Shown here piece after piece: positions 25,362-33,015 of a DNA stretch of 63,680 nt. Source of the stretch: Geobacteraceae bacterium GWC2_55_20 (GTDB lineage: Bacteria > Desulfobacterota > Desulfuromonadia > Geobacterales > Pseudopelobacteraceae); NCBI GenBank assembly GCA_001802125.1, contig MGZK01000106.1, forward strand, positions 979 through 64,658, written 5' to 3'. Numbering within the stretch: position 1 is the stretch's first letter; each line of letters begins with the position of its first letter. Position numbers and translations under genes: made by a program. Below the pieces are notes generated by a model. The model was not told the origin of the DNA, did no database searches, and saw only the letters and a list, made by a program, of their open reading frames with translations.

Positions 25362-25808
25362 TTATGATCTGAATACCAAGCGGTCCAGGCACCATTTGCC
25401 GCCGCCGGAGAGCAGCAGATAGAGCGCCATTCCCAAAAGTGCGATGTTGTATTCGATCCCGTGCCCGCGGCCAGGCACACAGCCCGCGTTGAGGAAAAAG
25501 CCGTTTATCCAGTGCACCTTGTAGATTGCCACCAGCATAACCGCCGAGAGGCTTGCGGCTGAAAGGCGAGTCAGGAAACCGGTCAATACTCCGAAGCCGC
25601 CGCCGAATTCGGCGATGATCGCCAACAGCGTGAAGATCGGCGGGATGCCCATCTTCTCTTCAAAAGTTTTAAAGGTTCCGGTCAGACCCTGCCCGCCAAA
25701 GAGTCCCAGCAGTTTCTGTGAGCCATGTGCCATGAAAATCAGTCCCAGCGGTATGCGCAGCATCAGCGGCGCAATCAGGTCGGTTACTTCGAAATTTCCC
25801 TTAGCCAT
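25362..25808 (-). CDS. DoxX family membrane protein
   Basis: The 148-residue protein has four hydrophobic segments and DoxX signatures: LIAPLMLRIPLGLIFMAHGSQKLLGLFGG near the N-terminus, EFGGGFGVLTGFLTRLSA, and a C-terminal LLLSGGGKWCLDRLV. DoxX-like proteins are associated with quinone or thiosulfate redox chemistry, but most are uncharacterised. It starts inside the end of the GGDEF gene (8-base overlap) with GGAGGATAATC upstream, so the two are probably co-transcribed. Confidence 0.85.
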   Translation of the reverse strand: MAKGNFEVTDLIAPLMLRIPLGLIFMAHGSQKLLGLFGGQGLTGTFKTFEEKMGIPPIFTLLAIIAEFGGGFGVLTGFLTRLSAASLSAVMLVAIYKVHWINGFFLNAGCVPGRGHGIEYNIALLGMALYLLLSGGGKWCLDRLVFRS

Positions 25809-26676
25809 GATTATCCTCCAAAATCTCCTTGTGCAGTAACCTGCTCTTGCCGCTATGTTTGACCTGATACATCAGTTCGTCGGCCTTATGGATAGCTTCG
25901 TCAGCGGTTTCCGGCGCCTTGAGATAGGTTGCCGCACCGATGCTGAAACTCACCGGCCAGTTGTTCTGCTCCATCTGCTGATCGAGATGGCTGTGTATCT
26001 TTTTCAGAAACGTCATGGCCGCTTCGCCGCCGGTTTCCGGCAACAGTATTACAAATTCATCACCGCCGAACCTGGCCAGGATGTCGGTGCTCCTGATATT
26101 GGAGCGAAAAGTGGAAACGACGTTTACCAGAAGCTGGTCACCAACTCTGTGACCCAACTGGTCATTGATCCATTTGAAATTGTCCAGATCAATATATGCC
26201 ACAGTGAAGGGAAGTCCGTAGCGATGTGACCGGTTGATTTCATATTCGGCCAGATCGAAGAAGGAGCGGCGATTCAAGGCTCCGGTAAGCGGATCTCGGC
26301 TTGACAGCTCCTTTTCGGTATTAAGATTCTTTCTGAGTGCAGAAAAGAGCGTGCTCATGATCAGCAGGAAAATGAACTCGATCAGGTCGTTCCAATAATG
26401 CATCACGGAATGACTGAAACTGAAGGTCGATTCGCTTTCGTCTATGGTTAGCCGTACCGTTACCGACAGAAAACAAAAAAGTATCCCGCTGCGATTGCCG
26501 ACGAACCAGGCCACCAGCGAAACCGGGATCAAGTAGAATATAATCAGGGAGTAGTCGCCGGTGATCAGATCAATCCAGCCCAGTAAAATCAGTAATAACA
26601 AGCTGAACAGCAGTATGGCCGCCGGGCTTTTGGGAGAAAATATCTCGATTATTTTGCGGTGGATCTGCAGGAACAT
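25801..26676 (-). CDS. membrane diguanylate cyclase (GGDEF)
   Basis: The 291-residue protein has about five membrane segments in the first 115 residues and then a GGDEF domain. The active site is RFGGDEFVILLPE, and a product-inhibition I-site RSTD lies five residues before it, so it is probably an active, feedback-inhibited c-di-GMP synthase. The sequence SRDPLTGALNRRSF marks the domain start. It has no periplasmic sensor, unlike the second GGDEF protein at 35934. Overlap with doxX suggests a two-gene unit. Confidence 0.9.
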   Translation of the reverse strand: MFLQIHRKIIEIFSPKSPAAILLFSLLLLILLGWIDLITGDYSLIIFYLIPVSLVAWFVGNRSGILFCFLSVTVRLTIDESESTFSFSHSVMHYWNDLIEFIFLLIMSTLFSALRKNLNTEKELSSRDPLTGALNRRSFFDLAEYEINRSHRYGLPFTVAYIDLDNFKWINDQLGHRVGDQLLVNVVSTFRSNIRSTDILARFGGDEFVILLPETGGEAAMTFLKKIHSHLDQQMEQNNWPVSFSIGAATYLKAPETADEAIHKADELMYQVKHSGKSRLLHKEILEDNHG

Positions 26677-26780
26677 ACGATTTCCACAAGATGTGAATTA
26701 AGGCCGCTATTTTATAAATTATCAAACTAGCACGATAATCGGCTTCCTACAATTGTTTCGTCAAGCTTGTGCCGCAAATG

Positions 26781-26810
26781 AAAAAGCGCCGGAGAATTAA
26801 CCTCTGGCGC
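26781..26810 (-). terminator. terminator that originally followed tRNA-Arg
   Basis: On the minus strand a GCGCC-GAG hairpin (26786-26794 with 26802-26810) is followed by TTTTT. It lies immediately beyond the left att repeat, so before insertion of the 6.2-kb element it would have been about 12 bases after the CCA end of the tRNA. Confidence 0.65.
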
Positions 26811-26821
26811 TCGGATGTCAA

Positions 26822-26841
26822 AATTGGCGGGCGGCATGGGA
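26822..26841. other. left attachment site of the integrated element
   Basis: AATTGGCGGGCGGCATGGGA occurs here and again at 32996-33015, where it is the 3' end of tRNA-Arg. The identity is exactly 20 bases. It marks the element boundary distal to the integrase. Confidence 0.8.
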
Positions 26842-27249
26842 AAACCCGCCATTTCAAATAACATCACAATAACATATAGTTAGCTTTGTGATTTTGTGTA
26901 AAAACATGCTATTTGTATAGCAAAATGTATAGCAACTGTCAACAACATAGGCTATTCATTATATCCACCAGCCTATATTATCACCGCATCCATCGTTGCA
27001 CGATCAATCTTTATGGTCTGTTTTCGTCTATAGCCATAGCTACCTGTTAGCATGGTATTGGCCCCGCTATACCGAGATATATTCAGTGACTTGAATATAT
27101 GCTAACCTGCATATAACACCCTCCACGCCGTTCAGCGGCACCCCTCATTAAATACCCAGCTACATACAATTTAATTATCATAAATTAACAATTAATGACG
27201 CTTTCACGTACATAAAACTAATAGATGGATTAAACCACTAGGAGTTTTT
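26842..27249. other. non-coding left end of the element
   Basis: There is no gene in these 408 bases. They hold two TGTATAGCAA repeats with a 12-base period (26914-26923 and 26926-26935), a nested palindrome (27046-27106) and an AT-rich leader before the rep gene with AGGAG at its end. The stretch from 26677 to 26780, just outside the element, shows only the upstream region of the GGDEF gene. Confidence 0.6.
27046..27106. other. nested palindromes, candidate replication origin
   Basis: The outer arms GTTAGCAT (27046-27053) and ATGCTAAC (27099-27106) enclose two inner hairpins: GGTAT/ATACC (27054-27073) and ATATATTCA/TGAATATAT (27077-27100). Such a structure close upstream of a rolling-circle Rep gene is a plausible double- or single-strand origin. 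Confidence 0.5.
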
Positions 27250-28152
27250 ATGTCAGTAGTTGGCGGGATTGACAAATTGTACATTTCATTTTCGGCATCT
27301 CTTCCGCTGGATACACTGATTGAACGGCTGTTCATTCGCCTTTCGCTCAAGCAGTTTGAACGACACGACGGAGGTGGCAATTACTATCGGATGCGTCACA
27401 GCCTCAAAGCTGGTGGACAAACACTAGTCAACGTCTACAGTCAGCCCAGAAACTCCGACCGGAAACTATACAGGAACGATAGGAACCTTGTAGCCATCAA
27501 CGGTCTTGCCCTCAGTGACTCTGCTCTTAATGGTCTTAGGCCACACCCTAACTATCCCAATGACTCCGCGCTAGACCTGCAGCACCTATGTAATGCCATT
27601 ATTGATCTAGGTGGCCACGTAACACAGCTAGACTGCTACCTAGACGATATCGGCTGCAACCATCTGGACATTGAACATTTGATCCACGATTTAAGCAGGC
27701 CACGCTCGTATAAGCTGAACATACGTAGCAATCTTATTAAAGACATTAACGGCAGGTCAAACCCTCCTCGCCCCGTAGGTACAGGTTGTTACTACGGTGT
27801 GAAAAACTTTACTCAGGCGCTTCTTTACCGCAAAGATTCTTCCCCACATCAGGGAATCTTCACTAAAGATAATCCCTTGAAGTACCAGCATATCCGCTTT
27901 GAGATGAGATTCCGCAAGCTACAGGCGCGGAAAATCGGGCAGGAGATCATAGAGGGCATAGCATATCTGGGATGCAGCTTTGCAGAGAAGCAGCCGGTGT
28001 CAGTCACTCAGGTAACGGCAGCTGTGATTACCAAGTATTTCAACTTTATCAAACGGACCGGAACCAATAAGCACCGTGCGGCGCTCGAACCCAGTTGGAA
28101 AGCATTTATTGACGCTGGACTAGCCGCAAACGCAGATATAGCAAGGGTTTAG
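27250..28152 (+). CDS. Rep_trans-like replication initiation protein (rolling circle)
   Basis: The 300-residue protein resembles replication initiation factors of small plasmids and filamentous phages. HVTQLDCYLDDIG corresponds to the beta-strand with acidic metal ligands. YYGVKNFTQALLYRKD corresponds to the segment before the catalytic Tyr, and YQHIRFEMRFRKLQARKIG to the conserved RxE strand. These enzymes nick one strand at the origin and stay bound through Tyr. AGGAG precedes the ATG. The assignment rests on motif resemblance only and the catalytic Tyr is not pinpointed. Confidence 0.65.
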   Translation: MSVVGGIDKLYISFSASLPLDTLIERLFIRLSLKQFERHDGGGNYYRMRHSLKAGGQTLVNVYSQPRNSDRKLYRNDRNLVAINGLALSDSALNGLRPHPNYPNDSALDLQHLCNAIIDLGGHVTQLDCYLDDIGCNHLDIEHLIHDLSRPRSYKLNIRSNLIKDINGRSNPPRPVGTGCYYGVKNFTQALLYRKDSSPHQGIFTKDNPLKYQHIRFEMRFRKLQARKIGQEIIEGIAYLGCSFAEKQPVSVTQVTAAVITKYFNFIKRTGTNKHRAALEPSWKAFIDAGLAANADIARV

Positions 28153-28263
28153 AGGCAACAGCATGTGCCTATATTAATATACCTCATCTTAACACAAACA
28201 GTCTCCTAGACCGCTATCTATACGGCTTCACACCAATAAAATCAACCCACTCAGGAGTCAACT

Positions 28264-28473
28264 TTGAGAATCAAGATTAAGTCAATCGGCATGACCGTTA
28301 AAGAGTTTCTTGCAGTACTTAAAAGAGTTCTAATAGACAACGACATCACCAAAATAGACAGCCCTAATATCTACATCGGCTCTTGCAAGAGAATCATAGA
28401 AACCTCACTACACCGTAAAGAGATCGATCAAGAAACCCGTGAGCAAGAAGGATTCGATCAAGTTGCTTTTTAG
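28264..28473 (+). CDS. small hypothetical protein of the element
   Basis: This 69-residue protein with a TTG start has AGGAG 6 bases upstream. It is basic at the N-terminus (RIKIKSIGMTVKEFLAVLKRVL) and acidic at the end. I do not recognise it. Its place directly after rep suggests a replication or copy-control role (inference). Confidence 0.55.
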   Translation: MRIKIKSIGMTVKEFLAVLKRVLIDNDITKIDSPNIYIGSCKRIIETSLHRKEIDQETREQEGFDQVAF

Positions 28474-28522
28474 GCTAACTGCCTTGAACCTTAATATGAC
28501 CCCGCAAAAGGAAATCTAACTA

Positions 28523-28693
28523 ATGAACATCATAGACGCACTTCAAAGAATTGGTAACCATGCCGCCGCACTTAGAGTGACATCCTACCTCCTGAAAACA
28601 TACGATACCGCCCTTGTCGGTTGTGAGAACGACAACGAGCGCCAGATACTCAAAGAATCCTTTTCCACTCTACTTCGTTCCGAAGTGTACTAA
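28523..28693 (+). CDS. small hypothetical protein of the element (56 aa)
   Basis: It starts MNIIDALQRIGNHAAALRVTSYLL and ends LLRSEVY, with AAAGGAAA upstream of the ATG. It is helical and soluble. It resembles no family I know. It has the same orientation as rep and the preceding small gene. Confidence 0.5.
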   Translation: MNIIDALQRIGNHAAALRVTSYLLKTYDTALVGCENDNERQILKESFSTLLRSEVY

Positions 28694-28800
28694 ACGGCAA
28701 TCACCGCCGCCTCATAACCGGCACGATTGCAGCCGCTGACAGCTCTCCTACTGGGCAGCGGCACCCCTTCAAATCCCAATAACCCACATAGAGGTATATC

Positions 28801-29571
28801 ATGACAACCAAAGAACAGCTCGAAGAGCTTCTAGCCATCAGCCCAATGACAGCTGCAACTATAGCCAGAATCAAAGAACTACTTGCCGATCCATCCGAAG
28901 CAACCGCCAAGGCGAAACAGGCGTTTCAAGATCAACGTGAGATTGCAAACCTGAAGAAAACCATCAAGGCCTTGAAAGACCAGCTAGCCCCCATGCAGGA
29001 CACCAAAAGCGACCTTGACAGCAAAGAGGATATGCTTGATCAACTCTATACACTACAGGCAAAGCGTACCACCAAAATCGAGACTAGGGGCGAGACTGTG
29101 ACATTCAACACATCCGAGCGGAGCTACAAAGCCTTGAATGCGTCTCCAGACACTTTATATTTTTCTCCAGGCACACCCGTCACTGTCGGCACGAAAGTTA
29201 AATCTGACAGGCTTGGTCTCTGCATCGTTACCGGGTTTAAACACGTCGCTGGAAGGATTGAGGCGACTATATGGACTCCACGCCAAACTTGCCAGACCTG
29301 GACAGCAACATCCACAAAAACCGGAACCAACCTGAAGCAGGCCGGATCAGACACCCCTTGCACAATCTTCAAGGATACCTTGACAGTTTTCGGCCAGCCC
29401 CTGGCAACTGGACAGATTATCAAATGTGTTGGCAGCTTCTTCGAGGTAGCAGGCTTCTACAAAGAAGGGAACCTGGTTATCCATCAGCTTAAGTGCTACG
29501 GAGAGCAACCTGCATCAAGCGGCCTTTCCTGGAAAACTCCTATCACATTAACAGGTCGAGTAATCAACTAA
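28801..29571 (+). CDS. hypothetical protein with N-terminal coiled coil
   Basis: The 256-residue protein has a predicted helical and coiled-coil region from about residue 1 to 90 (AKAKQAFQDQREIANLKKTIKALKDQ) and a beta-rich C-terminal half with several short repeats of TxTxT type. No signal peptide, membrane segment or known motif is seen. GAGGTATATC precedes the ATG. It is the largest element gene apart from rep and int, and its function is unknown. Confidence 0.65.
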   Translation: MTTKEQLEELLAISPMTAATIARIKELLADPSEATAKAKQAFQDQREIANLKKTIKALKDQLAPMQDTKSDLDSKEDMLDQLYTLQAKRTTKIETRGETVTFNTSERSYKALNASPDTLYFSPGTPVTVGTKVKSDRLGLCIVTGFKHVAGRIEATIWTPRQTCQTWTATSTKTGTNLKQAGSDTPCTIFKDTLTVFGQPLATGQIIKCVGSFFEVAGFYKEGNLVIHQLKCYGEQPASSGLSWKTPITLTGRVIN

Positions 29572-29671
29572 TCTTAACTAATCTTAATTAATACCCCTGC
29601 AAGCTCCATATTTGCCCTGTAAAGGCCGAACGGCGTCAACCCCTTAACCTAGCCTGAACCAATTTAACATT

Positions 29672-29836
29672 ATGCCCATAACCATTGAAATTCGACCCAT
29701 GGAACCTGCCAGCACATGCATGTTCTGCCACTGTACCGCAGTCGTCGGCATCACCTGCCAGCAGTGCGGTACAGTATTTCCACCGGCACCCCGCCGGATA
29801 CCTTACAAAAATTATGACGATTTTATAGGAGAATAA
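29672..29836 (+). CDS. small zinc-ribbon protein (54 aa)
   Basis: It begins MPITIEIRPMEPASTC and contains CMFC and CQQC pairs separated by ten residues, a minimal zinc ribbon. It ends 3 bases before the next small gene, whose ribosome site (AGGAG) lies in its last codons. It may be a small DNA- or protein-binding regulator. Confidence 0.55.
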   Translation: MPITIEIRPMEPASTCMFCHCTAVVGITCQQCGTVFPPAPRRIPYKNYDDFIGE

Positions 29837-29839
29837 CCA

Positions 29840-30049
29840 ATGGAACCACGAATCGAATGTGCCGTTGCAGTCAAGTTGCTTTTTACGAATGGCAGAACTA
29901 CCACCGAGATTATTAAAGTAAAAGCCACCGATCCTGCAGGGGCCATCCGGCTTGCTTGCGGTATCGCTCGAAGTATGCACTGCGACGCCATAGAAGACCT
30001 CACACCAACATTTATTGGTGTGACAGAACCAATTCCGGAACCAGTCTAA
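29840..30049 (+). CDS. small hypothetical protein of the element (69 aa)
   Basis: The protein reads MEPRIECAVAVKLLFTNGRTTTEIIKVKATDPAGAIRLACGIARS and then an acidic tail. It looks like a small alpha/beta fold with no recognised motif. AGGAG precedes the ATG, and it is coupled to the zinc-ribbon gene 3 bases upstream. Confidence 0.55.
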   Translation: MEPRIECAVAVKLLFTNGRTTTEIIKVKATDPAGAIRLACGIARSMHCDAIEDLTPTFIGVTEPIPEPV

Positions 30050-30109
30050 CCTATGCAGCAACGCTTAACAATGCAGCGCTGCATTAAGTACTTAATTTTA
30101 TTAGAGTTG

Positions 30110-30137
30110 TTGCCTTTTCCTGCAAGCTGTGTATACT
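30110..30137 (+). promoter_or_regulatory. sigma-70-type promoter for the 47-aa zinc-ribbon gene
   Basis: TTGCCT (30110-30115), a 16-base spacer and TATACT (30132-30137) lie 40 bases before the ATG at 30178. Confidence 0.5.
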
Positions 30138-30177
30138 ACCTCCCATGCAATTTACTTCAACTTTAGGAGGTTTACCA

Positions 30178-30321
30178 ATGCCATGCACTGCTTGCCCTAA
30201 CTGTTACGAGAATTTACCGGAAACTGTGTCGTTCGAGGGACTAACCCCGGAACAGCATGACAACGTCATTCAGGGGTTATGCCGGGATTGCCCCGACCCC
30301 GCTAATCCAGACCGATATTAG
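30178..30321 (+). CDS. small zinc-ribbon protein (47 aa)
   Basis: It starts MPCTACPNCYENLPETVSFEG and ends with CRDCPDPANPDRY, so CxxCxxC and CxxC clusters could bind zinc. A strong AGGAGG at 30165-30170 and a consensus-like promoter precede it, and a Rho-independent terminator follows 9 bases after the stop. It is thus a stand-alone expressed small gene. Confidence 0.65.
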   Translation: MPCTACPNCYENLPETVSFEGLTPEQHDNVIQGLCRDCPDPANPDRY

Positions 30322-30332
30322 TATCAGACAAG

Positions 30333-30359
30333 AAAGGCCGGGAAATCTCCCGGCCTTTT
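30333..30359. terminator. bidirectional terminator between the zinc-ribbon gene and the serine recombinase
   Basis: AAAGGCCGGGA (30333-30343) pairs with TCCCGGCCTTT (30348-30358), flanked by A and T runs on both sides. It serves the convergent genes 30178-30321 and 30370-31029. Confidence 0.8.
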
Positions 30360-30369
30360 ACTTATCTAC

Positions 30370-31029
30370 TTATTTACTCTCCCCACGCGCCGCAGCATTC
30401 TTGACCGCTGTAGCTGTCCACTGCTTACCCCTTGCCGTCAATACTCCCAGTTTATTCAGTTCAGCTGCCACGCCTCTAAGGCTCAATCCCTGGCCCTTCA
30501 ACGCCTCTATGGTAGGCATTACCCTGGCAGCGAATACATCAGCAACTTCCTTGATGGTCTTGACACCTGCAGCATTGCCCCTGACTCTTCCATCTGCAGT
30601 CAGATTCGGATTACCCAATTTAACGCCCCTGGCTTTTGCCTGAGCAAGCGCAACTTTAGTTCTAGCTGAAATGGCCCTAGTTTCAAATTCTGCCACTGCA
30701 GACATTATGTGAAGTGTCAGCGGGGAAGCTTCTGGAAAGTCGCAGGCCACAAAGTCAACCTTGCTTTCCATCAACGATGATATAAAAAACACGTTTCGCG
30801 CTAATCTGTCGAGCTTGGCCACGATCAGAGTTGAACCAGTCAGTTTACAATGTGCTAGCGCTTTCATCAACTCAGGCCGATCCTTACGCTTGCCGGATTC
30901 GACTTCCGAGAACTTAGCAACCACGTTGCCGTTATATGCTTTAATGGCCTGCTCTTGTGCTGCCATGCCTAAACCGTCGAGGCCTTGCTTGTTGGTTGAT
31001 ACTCTCAGATAAGCAACGTAAGTTTTCAT
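30370..31029 (-). CDS. serine recombinase, resolvase/invertase family
   Basis: The 219-residue protein has the resolvase N-terminal domain with the catalytic Ser in YLRVSTNKQGLDG, then VAKLDRLARNVFFI, and FETRAISARTKVALAQAKARGVKLGNP leading into the E-helix. A C-terminal helix-turn-helix-like domain follows (IEALKGQGLSLRGVAAELNKLGVLTARGKQWTATAV). It is more similar to plasmid and phage recombinases than to Tn3 resolvase in its C-terminus. A 14-base inverted repeat upstream may be its target or operator. It would resolve multimers or regulate the element. Confidence 0.88.
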   Translation of the reverse strand: MKTYVAYLRVSTNKQGLDGLGMAAQEQAIKAYNGNVVAKFSEVESGKRKDRPELMKALAHCKLTGSTLIVAKLDRLARNVFFISSLMESKVDFVACDFPEASPLTLHIMSAVAEFETRAISARTKVALAQAKARGVKLGNPNLTADGRVRGNAAGVKTIKEVADVFAARVMPTIEALKGQGLSLRGVAAELNKLGVLTARGKQWTATAVKNAAARGESK

Positions 31030-31037
31030 GGTTCAGC

Positions 31038-31083
31038 CCCCTGTATAAAATTCAATTGTTCGTTTAAGTATTTTATACAGGGG
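31038..31083. promoter_or_regulatory. long inverted repeat upstream of the serine recombinase (operator or res-like site)
   Basis: CCCCTGTATAAAAT (31038-31051) and ATTTTATACAGGGG (31070-31083) are perfect inverted copies separated by 18 bases, directly before the recombinase start at 31029. The two half-sites lie 32 bases apart, three helical turns. Confidence 0.65.
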
Positions 31084-31106
31084 ATTAAGCAGGAAGTCAA
31101 CACAAG

Positions 31107-31133
31107 AAAAGCTACCCGGTAGCGAGTAGCTTT
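31107..31133 (-). terminator. terminator after the integrase
   Basis: On the minus strand AAAGCTAC and GTAGCTTT pair around a short loop and are followed by TCTT. It lies between the integrase stop (31234) and the serine recombinase start (31029). Confidence 0.55.
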
Positions 31134-31233
31134 GATTATTGCCAGCGGTGGCGGTGGCCTTAATGTGAGCATTAACCATACAACGGCCGAACCGATCCCC
31201 AGACTCGCGAAAAAATCCTGTAAATACACATAC

Positions 31234-32922
31234 TTACATACCAAAAAGTTCTACAGCACGCGCTTTAAGGCGCTCCAAGTCGATACCGTCACGACTCATT
31301 TTATCAGAAATCGCTTTCAAGGTTTCGGCTTTAGTCGCTTTCGTATAGCGTGCCGTCACACTCCCCCCGGTGCTGTGACCCATCATGTCAGATGTAATTT
31401 TGTAATCTCCGGTAACATCGAACACGTTACCGGCGAAAGAATGCCTGAGACTATACAGACACTTCTTCCTATCTCTGGTTATGAAAGCAGCTTCGAATCC
31501 TTCATACTTAGTGCCATCCGGTCTGGTGTCCGTCCGGTTGTACCATTTCGAGAAACTATCAGCAGAGTCTTGAAATAGCCGATCACGATTAAGTGAATTT
31601 ACCCAATCCAGGAACCCCAGCAACTGCAACGAATCGCATATTGCAACCGGCCTTACAGTCGCTTTAGTCTTACCACTGCGCAGATTAAACACCCATGCCC
31701 CTTTATCAGTCTGGCATATATCACGCTTAGTCAACCCCACGATGTTACCCAGTCGAAAACCTTGGAATAGTGCAATCAGGATTATCCAGAACCGTTCAGG
31801 CTTCGCCGGGTTATATCTCCATAGCGGCTTGGTACACATCGCGTCAATCAGTCTGGTAATGTCTGCAGTGTCGTAGGCGCTTCGCTCTTCTTCTTCCGCT
31901 TTCTCAGTGCAGAATAACTCACCCGTTACCACATTGACAGAATTTAATGCTTTTGCCTTGTTTGCATAATCCAGAACCGCTTTTAATCTTTTGATGTACT
32001 CATTAGCTGTTTTAATAGCTATGACAGGATAGCCCGTTACCTTTAAAATAGCGCTTAGAGCTTGATTAGGAAACTTCTGAACACGATTCAGCGGATACCT
32101 ACGGAGTATCGTTTTAACTCGGGTTAGTGTGTCCAGCGTGTTAACTTCTGCAATTGAGATATTACCTATAATTTCTAATAGCACCCTACATTCAACGTGC
32201 ATATCATCCAGTGTTCCCGCCTTAATGTTTGGGCGTGATGCAGAATACCATAATGCATATTTTTCCAGTACATCAGCAAGTAGTGCATACGGTTTTGATA
32301 GTTCAGCGTCAACCCGATCTTTCAGCGCTTCATATAAACCCCATTCGCCCCGGTGTATTCCTGCCTCAGCTTCTGACAGCTTCTTAGATGCATTCTCGTA
32401 CTGCCTCACCAAGACTTTCTTGTCTGCATTGGATACCGATACGCCGTGCTGTTCCTGTAGCATGCAAGCTACCTTAGCGGCGTATTCGTTGTGCATCCAA
32501 GAGTCACCCGCAGCAAGATCCGCCTTGCTATAGCCTGCCATTTTTTCAGCTATAGTAGCCCGTAGCTCCTGCCTATCCTCGTTAGTCAGTGCATAGCCTG
32601 CCTGCGCTTCCTTGCGCTGGACAATGTCTTCATACGGAACCTTAGTTCCGTTAGCGATAGCCTGCAGCTCGTTTAGTCCGTTACGCAAATACAGATTTAT
32701 AAGCAGGCGCTGTAATGTGGCATCTAGCATTCCCGACCTCAGCTGGACAAACAATTGTTTAGTGGCGTAGTCAATCGAAACCCCAAGCAGCGCTGCACTT
32801 TTTTTATCATCTGTATGCAGTGCGCGGGATATTACAGGAGAGGGGAAAACGTGGAGAAGATCAGCAGGGACACGGCAAATATAATGATATTTACTTCCCC
32901 GCTTCCGAATATGCTTAGACAT
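31234..32922 (-). CDS. tyrosine recombinase / integrase
   Basis: The 562-residue integrase has a long N-terminal and core-binding region and a C-terminal catalytic domain: first Arg in FQGFRLGNIVGL, YSLRHSFAGNV with the second Arg, MGHSTGGSVTARYTK with His and the nucleophile Tyr. The usual HxxR is YxxR here, as in some phage integrases. The ATG at 32922 follows GAGGGGGGCC. The longer in-frame start at 32982 lacks a site and would sit in the att-proximal region. It lies 76 bases downstream of tRNA-Arg in the same orientation. Confidence 0.9.
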   Translation of the reverse strand: MSKHIRKRGSKYHYICRVPADLLHVFPSPVISRALHTDDKKSAALLGVSIDYATKQLFVQLRSGMLDATLQRLLINLYLRNGLNELQAIANGTKVPYEDIVQRKEAQAGYALTNEDRQELRATIAEKMAGYSKADLAAGDSWMHNEYAAKVACMLQEQHGVSVSNADKKVLVRQYENASKKLSEAEAGIHRGEWGLYEALKDRVDAELSKPYALLADVLEKYALWYSASRPNIKAGTLDDMHVECRVLLEIIGNISIAEVNTLDTLTRVKTILRRYPLNRVQKFPNQALSAILKVTGYPVIAIKTANEYIKRLKAVLDYANKAKALNSVNVVTGELFCTEKAEEEERSAYDTADITRLIDAMCTKPLWRYNPAKPERFWIILIALFQGFRLGNIVGLTKRDICQTDKGAWVFNLRSGKTKATVRPVAICDSLQLLGFLDWVNSLNRDRLFQDSADSFSKWYNRTDTRPDGTKYEGFEAAFITRDRKKCLYSLRHSFAGNVFDVTGDYKITSDMMGHSTGGSVTARYTKATKAETLKAISDKMSRDGIDLERLKARAVELFGM

Positions 32923-32937
32923 ATGGCCCCCCTCAAA

Positions 32938-32959
32938 TGTACAGCAATTTGTACTACAA
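32938..32959. promoter_or_regulatory. arm-type integrase-binding repeats, integrase side
   Basis: TGTACAGCAA (32938-32947) and TGTACTACAA (32950-32959) have a 12-base period. They match the TGTATAGCAA pair at 26914-26935, also with a 12-base period, near the opposite att site. They lie just upstream of the integrase start. Confidence 0.5.
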
Positions 32960-32995
32960 TCGCTATTTTTGAAGCTAACCATATGATATTAAAAG

Positions 32996-33015
32996 AATTG
33001 GCGGGCGGCATGGGA
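32996..33015. other. right attachment site, within tRNA-Arg 3' end
   Basis: This is the second copy of AATTGGCGGGCGGCATGGGA. Bases 32999-33015 are the last 17 bases of the tRNA gene including CCA, so integration restored a complete tRNA. Confidence 0.8.

Larger units (their letters stand above)
26822..33015. mobile_element. 6.2-kb integrative element in tRNA-Arg(CCG) with rolling-circle-type Rep
   Basis: The segment is bounded by 20-base direct repeats, one of them the 3' end of an intact tRNA-Arg. It contains a tyrosine integrase next to the tRNA end, a serine recombinase, a Rep_trans-like replication initiator near the other end, and several small genes. Base composition is AT-richer than the flanks. 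No coat, Zot, relaxase or conjugation gene is seen, so it is best described as an integrated rolling-circle plasmid or satellite-like element. Direct-repeat arm-type sites and a nested palindrome near rep are separate features. Confidence 0.82.

Noticed and set aside
31026-31244. 72-codon frame between the integrase and serine recombinase
   Set aside because: It needs a TTG start inside the end of the integrase gene, has no ribosome site, and crosses the terminator and the inverted repeat.
26822-33015. the tRNA-Arg element as an inovirus prophage
   Set aside because: The Rep-like protein would fit, but no coat protein with signal and membrane helix and no Zot/pI ATPase is encoded.
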